64,000 bases of DNA. Origin: a virus. The translations under genes were made by a program, and so were the position numbers. The notes beneath the pieces were generated by a model, which was given only the letters and a program-made list of their open reading frames with translations, had not been told where the DNA came from and ran no database searches. The stretch is from positions 1-64,000 of the IMG/VR virus record IMGVR_UViG_3300024520_000062, one strand, 5' to 3'. Shown piece after piece: positions 48,725-55,830 of the stretch; the first letter of the stretch is position 1, and each line of letters begins with the position of its first letter.

Positions 48725-48946
48725 ATGAGATACTACATGACGGTCAACAACGACGCGATCGAAGTGTCCGACATCGACACCAACAAAGTGCTGGCGCGGA
48801 TCACCACGGTCGAAGAGTACAACGCATTCATCGTCTTCCGCCGGCCGGACTACTTCATGTGCTCGAGTTCGCTCGACTTCCCCGAGGACAGCACGAACGA
48901 TCAAGACATCATCGCGCTGTGCCGGTCGCTGAGAGAGAGGGGTTGA
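48725..48946 (+). CDS. small hypothetical protein
   Basis: A 73-residue protein (MRYYMTVNNDAIEVSDIDTN) with ATG after GAGGGGGACAAA. Alpha/beta in look; no family recognised. It ends three bases before the next gene. Confidence 0.55.
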   Translation: MRYYMTVNNDAIEVSDIDTNKVLARITTVEEYNAFIVFRRPDYFMCSSSLDFPEDSTNDQDIIALCRSLRERG

Positions 48947-48949
48947 CCA

Positions 48950-49246
48950 ATGAGATACGCTGAATGGACACGCCACAAGGCGCTGGCCCGAGGTTTCCCC
49001 AGTCATGAGGACGCGATCAAGTACGGCCGGGGGCTGGGTAACATCATCGGCCACAGCTGGCGCGTGGAGCCACGGCGCAACGTGGACGTCCAGACCGGCA
49101 TCGGCCGGCAGACGTTCATCATTCATAACTACGGCACGCCGGTGTCGCTGTACCTCGAGTGCGTCACCACCGAGCCGGCCGAGGTCGAGCCCGACGAGCC
49201 CGAGTGGGCCGACGTCGAGGCCGACCAGCTGGCGCCGGGGGACTGA
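48950..49246 (+). CDS. hypothetical protein with acidic tail
   Basis: A 98-residue protein with a basic N-terminus (MRYAEWTRHKALARGFPSHE), a beta centre (RQTFIIHNYGTPVSLYLE) and a very acidic C-terminus. No family recognised. TGATG overlap downstream. Confidence 0.6.
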   Translation: MRYAEWTRHKALARGFPSHEDAIKYGRGLGNIIGHSWRVEPRRNVDVQTGIGRQTFIIHNYGTPVSLYLECVTTEPAEVEPDEPEWADVEADQLAPGD

Positions 49247-49464
49247 TGACCACGCAAACCAAGCCGGCACGCGACAAGACTCGAGTGTACCTCGAGTACT
49301 GGGGCAAGCAGATGCGCGCCGGCGTGCGGTGGTGGAGCATCACGGTAGAGTGGTGGGGCGAGAATCACCACACGGGCCCGCAGTGGTGCGGCCAGTGCTT
49401 CTGTGTGACGAGTGAAGAGATCGCCCGGCGGTGGCCGGACGCGATCGAAACGTGGGAGGCTTGA
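49246..49464 (+). CDS. small Trp-rich hypothetical protein
   Basis: A 72-residue protein (VYLEYWGKQMRAGVRWWSIT) with WCGQCFC, a possible metal site, and a C-terminal helix. One-base overlaps with both neighbours. Confidence 0.55.
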   Translation: MTTQTKPARDKTRVYLEYWGKQMRAGVRWWSITVEWWGENHHTGPQWCGQCFCVTSEEIARRWPDAIETWEA

Positions 49465-49631
49465 TGGCAGCGGATCAAGTGGCGATCACCTGTCCCGACT
49501 GCGCGACGAGCTACGCCATCGAGCGGTGGATATACGACAACATCACGTCCGTCTACTGCCCGACCTGTGGCAGGGACATCCTGCTGCCACTGGGCAAGCG
49601 GATCGAGGAATCGAGGAAGTCTGATGGCTGA
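49464..49631 (+). CDS. small zinc-ribbon protein
   Basis: A 55-residue protein with TCPDCATSY and YCPTCGRDI, a classic four-cysteine ribbon. No partner known. Overlaps the next gene by 8 bases. Confidence 0.6.
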   Translation: MAADQVAITCPDCATSYAIERWIYDNITSVYCPTCGRDILLPLGKRIEESRKSDG

Positions 49632-49851
49632 TCGAGAAATGACCGAGGCGGAGTTCGAGGCACTGAAACGCAAGTGCTTCAATCTGGGGATGCAGGTCGG
49701 CGAGAGTGAGGGCCTACTGCAGGCGAGCATGATTGTCAGTGAGGTGCTGACTGAGCAGGTCGGCGGGCTGGGCGGCGGACGCCTCGCCACTGAGGTGGCC
49801 CGCCGGATACAGGAGCGGAGTCAGGCGGTGCAGACGCTGACGATGCTCTGA
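49624..49851 (+). CDS. small helical hypothetical protein
   Basis: A 75-residue protein (MADREMTEAEFEALKRKCFN) with two amphipathic helices. No family recognised. Last gene before the long regulatory gap. Confidence 0.55.
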   Translation: MADREMTEAEFEALKRKCFNLGMQVGESEGLLQASMIVSEVLTEQVGGLGGGRLATEVARRIQERSQAVQTLTML

Positions 49852-49868
49852 GGATCGCGTGTAACGAA

Positions 49869-49977
49869 CGATCGCGCGATCGCGCGACTCGATGGTTGCC
49901 GGCGTTGTTCGTGTCGAGTTAAAGGCGACCTCGAGTTAAAGGCGAGTTAAACCCATCCGAGTTAAACCCGAGTCAAA
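49869..49977. repeat. CG-palindrome and GAGTYAAA repeat cluster
   Basis: A 14-base palindrome CGATCGCGCGATCG (49869-49882) is followed by five GAGTTAAA/GAGTCAAA elements at 49916, 49933, 49944, 49959 and 49970. The same pair (GAGTTAAA then GAGTCAAAGTCCTG) occurs in the gap at 45840-45866. Confidence 0.6.
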
Positions 49978-49981
49978 GTCC

Positions 49982-50249
49982 TGTGGCGTTCCCACCACAC
50001 TTTTATGTTGCGCCGACGCCACGGCAAAACGCGAGGGTGTCGCGCCGCCGCCACGGTATTTTGCGAAGTTGTTGCGTGAGCACCACATATGGCGTCGATG
50101 CAACATTGTCGCATTCTGCCGTGGCGCTCGAGCCACACTTTCGCATTTCGCCGTGGGATCGACGCCACACCGATGTTGCGTCGGCGCTACGTTGCGTCTC
50201 CGCCACATAGCCCTGTGGTTTCGACGCTACATGTGGTGCCGGCGCGGCA
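49982..50249. promoter_or_regulatory. array of twelve 18-bp dyads (TGTNGC-N6-GCNACA)
   Basis: Copies start at 49982, 50006, 50038, 50070, 50088, 50107 (weak), 50120, 50152, 50174, 50190, 50214 and 50232. TGTGGTTTCGACGCTACA is the cleanest. Centre spacing is 32 bases for several consecutive copies, about three helical turns, so bound dimers would face the same side. The layout matches tandem operator or enhancer sites for a dimeric protein; an iteron origin is the alternative. Confidence 0.8.
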
Positions 50250-50280
50250 CTTTCCCTGCACAAGATTCGTGCCACATCTA

Positions 50281-50295
50281 TGGCACATACCTTGC
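50281..50295 (+). promoter_or_regulatory. sigma-54-type promoter 1
   Basis: TGGCACATACCTTGC matches the TGGCAC-N5-TTGC consensus of RpoN promoters, with GG and GC ten bases apart. It lies 32 bases downstream of the last dyad. A weaker candidate CGGCACTTTCCCTGC is at 50245-50259. Confidence 0.65.
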
Positions 50296-50339
50296 AATAG
50301 CCAGAGCAAGTTCTATGCCATAGTTAAGATATGCATAGT

Positions 50340-50354
50340 TGGCACGCCTCTTGC
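50340..50354 (+). promoter_or_regulatory. sigma-54-type promoter 2
   Basis: TGGCACGCCTCTTGC is a full match to the -24/-12 consensus, preceded by T and followed by T as preferred. It points toward the ArdC-like island. Confidence 0.7.
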
Positions 50355-50375
50355 TTCGCGCGTTCATTATATACA

Positions 50376-50410
50376 GCAGGCGCCAGCCGGCGCCAGCAGG
50401 CGCCAGCCGG
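50376..50410. repeat. short GC direct repeat
   Basis: A 20-base unit (GCAGGCGCCAGCCGGCGCCA) is followed by 15 bases of a second copy. It sits just after the second sigma-54-type promoter and marks the start of GGCGCC-rich DNA. Confidence 0.7.
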
Positions 50411-50838
50411 AAACCGCCTAGGCAATGGCTTTGCGGCTGGTATACCCCTAGAACGCCCGAGGTTGCCGTCTAACGGATGTTTATGTCCTACCCATACTAG
50501 TACACCAACCTCCTGCCGTTCGGACAAGTCGTTACAGGGCAATGACTTACAAGGCCGTATTTTCGGGACATAGTATATTTGTGACCCATAACCCGAAATA
50601 GCCTATACCTAGGCCTTGAAACTCAGGTATTGCGTTATCAGCCATGGATAGTTAACTTATTCCCTCACAGAATAGGCCCGGTCCCATGGTGGTGAAACAC
50701 CGACAGCCGCGCCGCTTGAAACGCCCCCCGACTCTCCGCCTCACTCGAGGCAATGTTTCATCCTTCGTTCATTATATGCCGGCGCCGCTTGCCGGCTGTG
50801 CCCTAGCGTTAGCCGCTAAGGCGAAAGGCTACTGACCT
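50411..50838. other. leader region without genes
   Basis: About 430 bases with no credible frame. It contains an inverted repeat TTTCGGG (50561) / CCCGAAA (50592), a second copy of CGTTCATTATAT at 50766-50777 (first at 50361-50372), and the leader box variant GGCTACTGAC (50827-50836) just before ATG 50839. Likely an untranslated leader or additional promoter region. Confidence 0.5.
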
Positions 50839-51102
50839 ATGACTGACTACGACAGCAACGGCGCTCCCGAGTATTGCTACCCTGACGGTACCGGCGCGCC
50901 GCTCGATTACTTCGGCCAGCGAAACGACTTCACGCTGATGCCGGCAGAACGGGACCACCCATGCTACGCGCTGACGGTTGGACCGCGCGGTACCATAGAA
51001 ACAATGGATTGGGAAACGCGCGGCACTGGCTCGCAAGCAATGCTTTCTCTTATCGGCTCCCTGATGCGCAACGGCACTATCCCAAACGGCTGGGACTTCT
51101 AA
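50839..51102 (+). CDS. small hypothetical protein
   Basis: An 87-residue acidic protein (MTDYDSNGAPEYCYPDGTGA) with TLMPAERDHPCYALTVGPRG. No family recognised. Start ATG 50839 lies two bases after the leader box. First gene of the sigma-54-linked island. Confidence 0.55.
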   Translation: MTDYDSNGAPEYCYPDGTGAPLDYFGQRNDFTLMPAERDHPCYALTVGPRGTIETMDWETRGTGSQAMLSLIGSLMRNGTIPNGWDF

Positions 51103-51128
51103 ACTCACTACACTCGAGGGCGCCTATC

Positions 51129-52013
51129 ATGGCTACTGTTTACGAGATCATCACCGACAGAATTATTGCAGCAATCGAGACTGACGGCACGCTACCATGG
51201 CACAAGCCATGGCGCGCCGGCACAGCGGCGCCGGCCAACTTGAAAAGCGGCAAGGCGTACCGAGGGATAAACGTCTTCCTGCTGGGAATGCTTGGCTACT
51301 CCTCGCCTTACTTCGTTTCCTACAAGCAAGCGAAGACGTTAGGCGGTCAGGTTCGGAAAGGCGAGAAAGGTTCGCCCGTTGTCTTCTGGCTGTGGCCCGA
51401 TGAAAAGAAAAAGGCCGCAGCAGCCGCAAAGGGAAAGCAGGCCTTCCCCATTATGCGCTACTACACAGTGTTCAATGTCAGCCAGTGCGACGGCATAAGC
51501 CACAAGCGGCTGACGGAATGGCAAGCGGCTGAAGATGCTGCAGCCGGTCAGACCCATGATGCCATCGAATCAGCAGCCGCAATAGCAGCCGGCTGGGAAG
51601 ACGGCTGCAAAGTAGAACATGGCAAGAGTCAGGCGTATTACTCGCCATCGGCTGACGCTATCGGAATGCCGAACCTTGACGCATTCGAAACGGCGCCGGC
51701 GTACTATTGCACGCTCTTCCATGAGATGGTACACGCTACCGGCCACAGCAGCCGGCTTGACAGGTTCCCAGCCGACAGCGGCGCACAGCCGTTCGGGTCG
51801 GAATCATATTCGCAGGAAGAATTGACTGCAGAGATGGGCGCCAGTTTCCTAGCAGCAGAAGGCGGCTTGCCGCTTGATAGCTTCATCGATCAGTCAGCCG
51901 CCTACGTAGCCAACTGGCTGCAACGGTTGAAAGGCGACAGCAAGTTGGTAGTAACAGCAGCGGCGCGCGCACAGAAGGCCGCTGATCTCGTACTGGGTCG
52001 CACGTTTGAATAA
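51129..52013 (+). CDS. ArdC-like antirestriction protein
   Basis: The 294-residue protein has the ArdC two-part layout: an N-terminal ssDNA-binding domain (YEIITDRIIAAIETDGTLPW, then PWRAGTAAP and YRGINVFLLGM) and a metallopeptidase domain with HEMVH (198-202), a nearby His206 and a glutamate helix QEELTAEMGASF. ArdC proteins travel on plasmids and phages and protect incoming DNA from restriction. ATG 51129 is preceded by GAGGGCG. It is the only island gene with a confident function. Confidence 0.85.
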   Translation: MATVYEIITDRIIAAIETDGTLPWHKPWRAGTAAPANLKSGKAYRGINVFLLGMLGYSSPYFVSYKQAKTLGGQVRKGEKGSPVVFWLWPDEKKKAAAAAKGKQAFPIMRYYTVFNVSQCDGISHKRLTEWQAAEDAAAGQTHDAIESAAAIAAGWEDGCKVEHGKSQAYYSPSADAIGMPNLDAFETAPAYYCTLFHEMVHATGHSSRLDRFPADSGAQPFGSESYSQEELTAEMGASFLAAEGGLPLDSFIDQSAAYVANWLQRLKGDSKLVVTAAARAQKAADLVLGRTFE

Positions 52014-52059
52014 TCTTCACCATGGGCGCGCCGGCAACGGCGCGCCGGGAGTTCCTACC

Positions 52060-52143
52060 GTGTCTGTTCCTGTCTTCGCGCTGTTCATTGTTCTACTGGT
52101 ATGTTTTGCCGCTTGCGTTATCGCCTTAGCTATTCGCGACTGA
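52060..52143 (+). CDS. 27-residue membrane peptide
   Basis: GTG 52060 after GGGAG encodes a peptide that is almost entirely one hydrophobic helix (FALFIVLLVCFAACVIALAI) with a short IRD tail. The ribosome site is good and the length suits single-helix phage membrane peptides. Function unknown. Confidence 0.5.
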   Translation: MSVPVFALFIVLLVCFAACVIALAIRD

Positions 52144-52196
52144 CTCACTCAAGAAAACGGCGCGCCATGATGCGCGCCGGAAAGGTTACTTGACTC

Positions 52197-52433
52197 ATGT
52201 TTTCAATCGCCCTGACTCTCGCTGCTGCTGCTTTCTTCCACATGCTTCGGACTGTCATCGTGCTGGCTGATGACCGGCGCATCGCGCGAGCCGCGCGCCC
52301 TGCTGGCCGTTGCCTGACTCGCGCCGTCCGTCCCGCTGGCAGGATTAGCCGGCGCGCCGTTTCTAGCCTGACCGGTACCTTTCATACGGTCGAGCCGTTC
52401 AAGCCATTCGCACGACCGCTGCAGTCGTTCTAA
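52197..52433 (+). CDS. small membrane-associated basic protein
   Basis: A 78-residue protein with an N-terminal hydrophobic segment (FSIALTLAAAAFFHMLRTVI) and an Arg/Pro-rich remainder with two RAVRPAGR-type repeats. A leader box variant (GGTTACTTGAC, 52184-52194) precedes ATG 52197. No family recognised. Confidence 0.5.
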   Translation: MFSIALTLAAAAFFHMLRTVIVLADDRRIARAARPAGRCLTRAVRPAGRISRRAVSSLTGTFHTVEPFKPFARPLQSF

Positions 52434-53134
52434 TGTCAAACGACAACAGCGTGATTGCATACGAGGGCGTCAGCCGGATTAACGGCGCGCCCATTGTCGT
52501 CATCATATCCGGCATACTCGAGCCATCGAGCAACGGCAAAACTGGCGACATGCTACAGGCGTATATCCTACGGTCCGATATACCGCCCCTCGAGGCGCTC
52601 GAGACTGGGAAAGATTCCGCCATTTGTGGTGGCTGTCCCTTTCGCAAGGCGCTGCGTGGTGGTTGTTATGTGAACGTAGGACAGGCGCCGCGCGGCATTT
52701 GGGAATGCTACAAGAACGGCGCCGGCTACGAGTATTGCACTGACCCGGCTTCTCTCTTCCGGCGTACTGATCGCATCAGGCTAGGCGCCTACGGTGACCC
52801 GGTAGCGGCGCCGCTCGAGATGTGGCAATCTCTCGTCAGTCATTCCGCTGGCTGGACTGGGTACACACATCAGTGGCGCGCGAAGATGGCGCGCGGCTTC
52901 TCTTCCATCCTGCAGGCATCGTGTGACAGTATAGCCGATCAGGAAGAGGCAACCGCGCGCGGCTGGGGAACCTTTCGAGTCTCCGCCTTAGGCGATCGCG
53001 ACACAGTGCCCGGGGAATTCTACTGCCCAGCGCCGGCCATCGATTGCCGGGATTGCCTCCGTTGCGACGGCGCCAGCGGCGCGGCCGTACTGATAGAGGC
53101 ACATGGCAGCGGCGCCGGCAAGGTGGCGCCATGA
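52433..53134 (+). CDS. Cys-rich phage protein, DUF7227-like
   Basis: The 233-residue protein has SAICGGCPFRKALRGGCYVN, then GQAPRGIWECY, RLGAYGDPVAAP, WTGYTHQW and a C-terminal CPAPAIDCRDCLRCDG cluster. This order of Cys motifs with GAYGDP and WTGYTHQW recurs in a phage protein family of unknown function that I associate with DUF7227. An iron-sulfur or zinc protein is likely. One-base overlap with the previous gene; ATGA overlap downstream. Confidence 0.65.
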   Translation: MSNDNSVIAYEGVSRINGAPIVVIISGILEPSSNGKTGDMLQAYILRSDIPPLEALETGKDSAICGGCPFRKALRGGCYVNVGQAPRGIWECYKNGAGYEYCTDPASLFRRTDRIRLGAYGDPVAAPLEMWQSLVSHSAGWTGYTHQWRAKMARGFSSILQASCDSIADQEEATARGWGTFRVSALGDRDTVPGEFYCPAPAIDCRDCLRCDGASGAAVLIEAHGSGAGKVAP

Positions 53135-53373
53135 CTCCCTACTATAGCCGCTGGCTCGGCATCCCTTACCCCGCTGCGCGACACATAGAACGGCGCGCGG
53201 CCCACACCACCACTACGGCGCCGGTGGAGGACCGGCGCCCAATACGCCCCCGTAACGCGCGACCCGCGCGCCGGGTCACAATCCTACCGGCGCCGCCACT
53301 ACCGGCGCCGTGTGGCCAGCAAGGCGTCGAGCGGCGCGGGCTCGACCGACTGGCTATGTACTATGGGCCTTGA
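53131..53373 (+). CDS. small Arg/Pro-rich hypothetical protein
   Basis: An 80-residue protein (MTPYYSRWLGIPYPAARHIE) followed by a disordered Arg/Pro/Thr-rich region. Starts in ATGA overlap. No family recognised. Last gene of the island. Confidence 0.5.
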   Translation: MTPYYSRWLGIPYPAARHIERRAAHTTTTAPVEDRRPIRPRNARPARRVTILPAPPLPAPCGQQGVERRGLDRLAMYYGP

Positions 53374-53464
53374 TTAGTCGCGCGAGATGCGGCGCCGGAA
53401 TGGACCCGGCGCCGCCCGTGCGTCTCCACCTTTTTCGCGGCGCCGCTCGAGGACCGGCGCCGTC

Positions 53465-53502
53465 TGGCACGCCCCTTGCATGCTACAGCAAGGGGCGTGC
53501 CA
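53465..53502. promoter_or_regulatory. palindrome of two opposed sigma-54-type sites
   Basis: TGGCACGCCCCTTGC (53465-53479) is followed after 8 bases by its exact inverted complement (53488-53502). Each arm is a full -24/-12 consensus, one for each strand. Read as RNA it is a 15-bp hairpin, but no T-run follows directly. Confidence 0.7.
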
Positions 53503-53993
53503 CAGGCTCGAGATTGGACAAAGTCCAATCCCAGCATTTTTTTTGCGCGGAGCGGGGGGCCCAGCTGGGCGCAAAAATAGTGGAATTCTTGGATTGGGGG
53601 TTGCGAAAAATTTGAGTTTTTATGAGTCTTATGTATCTGGGATGACTCTCTCTTCTCTTCTTCTATTGGATATGTATAGTATATAAGGGTAGTGAGTAAG
53701 TTGTCTTTCCTTATATAGAGCGAAAAAGTTGCACCCCTAGATCATTTAGGGCAGCGCCTAGTTGCGAACCGGGTTGAGGCAAGGAATGTGCACCCCGTGG
53801 AAACCGCCCGGCCAGCAACGAAGAGGTGTGAGGGAAGGGCTGAGATAGCATACCTTACACGGAGGCGATTCGGCGGGATGGATGCCAGAAGTAGATCCCC
53901 TCGCCGGACGTAGTGCTGGCCCACTTGGAGGGCTCGGTTGGAGTGCCGGGTTACCGTGTACGACCAGCTAGGGAACGGGGAACAGCCGTGGAT
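53503..53993. other. intergenic region with hairpins and AT-rich inverted repeat
   Basis: About 490 bases with no credible gene. Visible: ATTGGAC-AAA-GTCCAAT (53513-53529); a stem TTTTTGCGC (53540-53548) / GCGCAAAAA (53569-53577); and in an AT-rich stretch TATATAAGG (53680-53688) / CCTTATATA (53709-53717). The last 270 bases are GC-rich without a clear frame. Origin, promoter or structured RNA are possible. Confidence 0.5.
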
Positions 53994-54188
53994 ATGACCC
54001 GAGGGCGGTGGCGTGTGGACGAGAAGAAGACGGAGGAGGTGGCACTGGCGACCGATCAGCCCCGAGCGTGGGAGGGGGCGGATGGGAGTTGCTTCAAGGG
54101 TGTGCCACGGACGGTGATGTCGTGGGACGAACGGTTACTGATGAACCTGTGGGCGATAGCGGAGGAGTTTGACGATGATGACGACTAA
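53994..54188 (+). CDS. small hypothetical protein
   Basis: A 64-residue protein from ATG 53994 with a basic start (MTRGRWRVDEKKTEEVALAT) and a pure Asp tail (EEFDDDDD). Longer in-frame starts exist but lack a ribosome site. No family recognised. Confidence 0.5.
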   Translation: MTRGRWRVDEKKTEEVALATDQPRAWEGADGSCFKGVPRTVMSWDERLLMNLWAIAEEFDDDDD

Positions 54189-54291
54189 GCAGTTGGCTGA
54201 GATCGAACTACGAACGAACTCGGCCAAGCCGGGCCCATCGTCAAGCCGACTCAGAGACACGAGATCACGAGTCGGTACGGCCCGGAGATAG
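54175..54291 (+). CDS. very small protein, truncated Ea22-like N-terminus
   Basis: GGAGGAG precedes ATGATG at 54175. The 38-residue product reads MMTTKQLAEIELRTNSAKPG, resembling the LAEIEARxNAATPGPW opening of Ea22-type proteins, and then turns into an Arg/Ser tail. Likely a decayed copy of the family represented at 27961. Confidence 0.4.
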   Translation: MMTTKQLAEIELRTNSAKPGPSSSRLRDTRSRVGTARR

Positions 54292-54301
54292 GAGACGGAT
54301 G

Positions 54302-54613
54302 ATGTCAGAGGAGTTCGTAAGAATCGGAATGCACGGCACATGGTATCCCGAACACGGGACGCTGTACGTGGAAGGTGGCAAGGTGTCCTTGCCTCGAACG
54401 AAGCACCGGGACGCTGCCGTGTCTTTGGTGAAGCAGTACGAGGATAACGGGTTGCTACCTTGCTGTGACTGTGGGATCGTGATGACGAAGACGGATGTGG
54501 CCGGGAGTCGATTCGCAGGACGGTACTGCCCGATCTGTTGGGCGAAGTACCAGAAGGCGAACAGTCAGAAGTGCCTGATTTGCTCGGCCCCGAGATGGCG
54601 TTGTTGCTGCTGA
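54302..54613 (+). CDS. zinc-binding hypothetical protein
   Basis: The 103-residue protein has CCDCG, YCPICWAKY and KCLICS plus a terminal Cys cluster, enough for one or two zinc sites. ATG 54302 is 7 bases after GGAG; ATG 54299 is the alternative. N-terminus is beta-like (GMHGTWYPEHGTLYVEGG). Confidence 0.6.
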   Translation: MSEEFVRIGMHGTWYPEHGTLYVEGGKVSLPRTKHRDAAVSLVKQYEDNGLLPCCDCGIVMTKTDVAGSRFAGRYCPICWAKYQKANSQKCLICSAPRWRCCC

Positions 54614-54628
54614 ACAGGAGGAAAGCCG

Positions 54629-54742
54629 ATGTGGAGCAGAGGAGACGTAGCATACGTGACGCTGCCGGATGGAACGGTGTGCGAGGGAGTGATCTCCTGC
54701 ATCTCCGACGCCCACCTGCCACAGGACAGGGTGACACGATGA
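54629..54742 (+). CDS. very small hypothetical protein
   Basis: A 37-residue protein (MWSRGDVAYVTLPDGTVCEG) with a strong AGGAGGAAA site. Strand-rich; resembles a small SH3-like fragment. ATGA overlap with the next gene supports translation. Confidence 0.5.
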   Translation: MWSRGDVAYVTLPDGTVCEGVISCISDAHLPQDRVTR

Positions 54743-54933
54743 TGCCGGACTTCACATCGATGCCGCTGGGAGCCGTCACCGTGACGAAGCCGATGAGGCA
54801 AGCGATCCTGAGTCACTCAGATTTCGAGTGGGCGGTCAGGTCGCTGGCGCTCAGACTGACAACGTGGCTCCCGCCGCACAACGCGGGGCCGGAGTGGGTC
54901 ACTCCCCCGAGGAAGATGGGGCAGAACCAATGA
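54739..54933 (+). CDS. small hypothetical protein
   Basis: A 64-residue protein (MMPDFTSMPLGAVTVTKPMR) with one amphipathic helix. No family recognised. ATGA overlaps on both sides. Confidence 0.5.
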   Translation: MMPDFTSMPLGAVTVTKPMRQAILSHSDFEWAVRSLALRLTTWLPPHNAGPEWVTPPRKMGQNQ

Positions 54934-55205
54934 CAACAATCCACGATGAGCTTTTCGGGTTGAATTTCTGCCCGGCGTGTGGCAAAGAGGCGAAGAAGGC
55001 GGTGGCGCACTGTGTGTCATGTGGCGTGGACTTCAGTTCGGTCCTGCGGGTGCTGGACGACTCGACGCCGGACCCGGTTGAGACAGGGATACTGCGACTG
55101 CGGGAAGCGGAATACAAAATGTTGGAGGAGCGAGTGGAGACACTGGAAACGCGAATGCTGGGGCTACTAGCGAAACTTATCGAAATGGGAGTGGACATCC
55201 GATGA
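54930..55205 (+). CDS. zinc-ribbon coiled-coil protein
   Basis: The 91-residue protein has FCPACGKEAKKAVAHCVSCG (about 13-32), a four-Cys zinc ribbon, and then a coiled coil (EERVETLETRMLGLLAKL). Likely a small dimeric DNA- or protein-binding factor. ATGA overlaps at both ends. Confidence 0.65.
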   Translation: MTTIHDELFGLNFCPACGKEAKKAVAHCVSCGVDFSSVLRVLDDSTPDPVETGILRLREAEYKMLEERVETLETRMLGLLAKLIEMGVDIR

Positions 55206-55663
55206 GTCAGAACGCGAAGGTGTTTCTTGGGTTGATGGCTATCGGGCTCCCGTTGTTGCTCATGGTGTTCTTCATGTTCTGGATAGAGTGGCGTCGATGG
55301 GAAGGTGGGACGCGGAGAAATCCGATGACCGATAAACCACGTCCGCCAAGGGTCGAATGCCCCGACTGCCATCTGAAATATGCCAACGACAAAGTGTTGG
55401 CTATGCACCGGGAGCATTGTGACGGGCTTGACCGATCACTGAGAGAGTCCGCGGTGATCATCCCGCTCGGTGAGGAGGCCCACGTTCCGCTGTCGGTTGC
55501 TCGCAAGGCGCTGGAACGCGAACGACGGCTCGACTGCGAGGCGATGTGCGTGTTCTGCGCCGATGGCGACGTGCCGGAGCGGCATAAGCGCGGCTTCTGG
55601 ATACACGGTGGGTACAGCATGGTCTGTCGCGCCAGCCCTATCCGTGAGAGGAAGACCGGATGA
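55202..55663 (+). CDS. membrane protein with cytoplasmic zinc motifs
   Basis: The 153-residue protein has an N-terminal membrane helix (GLMAIGLPLLLMVFFMFWI), then a C2H2-like CPDCHLKYAN...HREHC segment (about 53-72) and a second CVFC region. A membrane-tethered zinc protein; function unknown. Confidence 0.55.
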   Translation: MSQNAKVFLGLMAIGLPLLLMVFFMFWIEWRRWEGGTRRNPMTDKPRPPRVECPDCHLKYANDKVLAMHREHCDGLDRSLRESAVIIPLGEEAHVPLSVARKALERERRLDCEAMCVFCADGDVPERHKRGFWIHGGYSMVCRASPIRERKTG

Positions 55664-55830
55664 CCGCCGCCACAGACAGGACTCTCCGCACCGCCTATGT
55701 GCGCTACGACCGCCTGACAGCGTGGGGCTGTACCCAGCGTGGGCGCCCGTTCGATGCGGGCCAGATGAACATGGCGTGGGAGATCTACCAGTGGGAACTC
55801 GAGGAGGCGGGGTATGGACGGATCGCCTGA
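55660..55830 (+). CDS. small hypothetical protein
   Basis: A 56-residue protein (MTAATDRTLRTAYVRYDRLT) with helical C-terminus. ATGA overlap upstream; it overlaps the terminase small subunit start by 17 bases. No family recognised. Confidence 0.55.
   Translation: MTAATDRTLRTAYVRYDRLTAWGCTQRGRPFDAGQMNMAWEIYQWELEEAGYGRIA

Noticed and set aside
49982-50249. CRISPR array
   Set aside because: The repeated units are 18-bp dyads without constant full-length repeats or unique spacers of even length, and there are no cas genes.
49936-50421. Open frames on both strands through the dyad array
   Set aside because: Frames exist on both strands because the repeats lack stops; none has a start context or protein-like composition. 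Regulatory DNA explains the pattern better.
53387-53686. Plus-strand frames across 53.3-53.7 kb
   Set aside because: They cross the palindrome and the AT-rich hairpins and change composition abruptly; no ribosome site.
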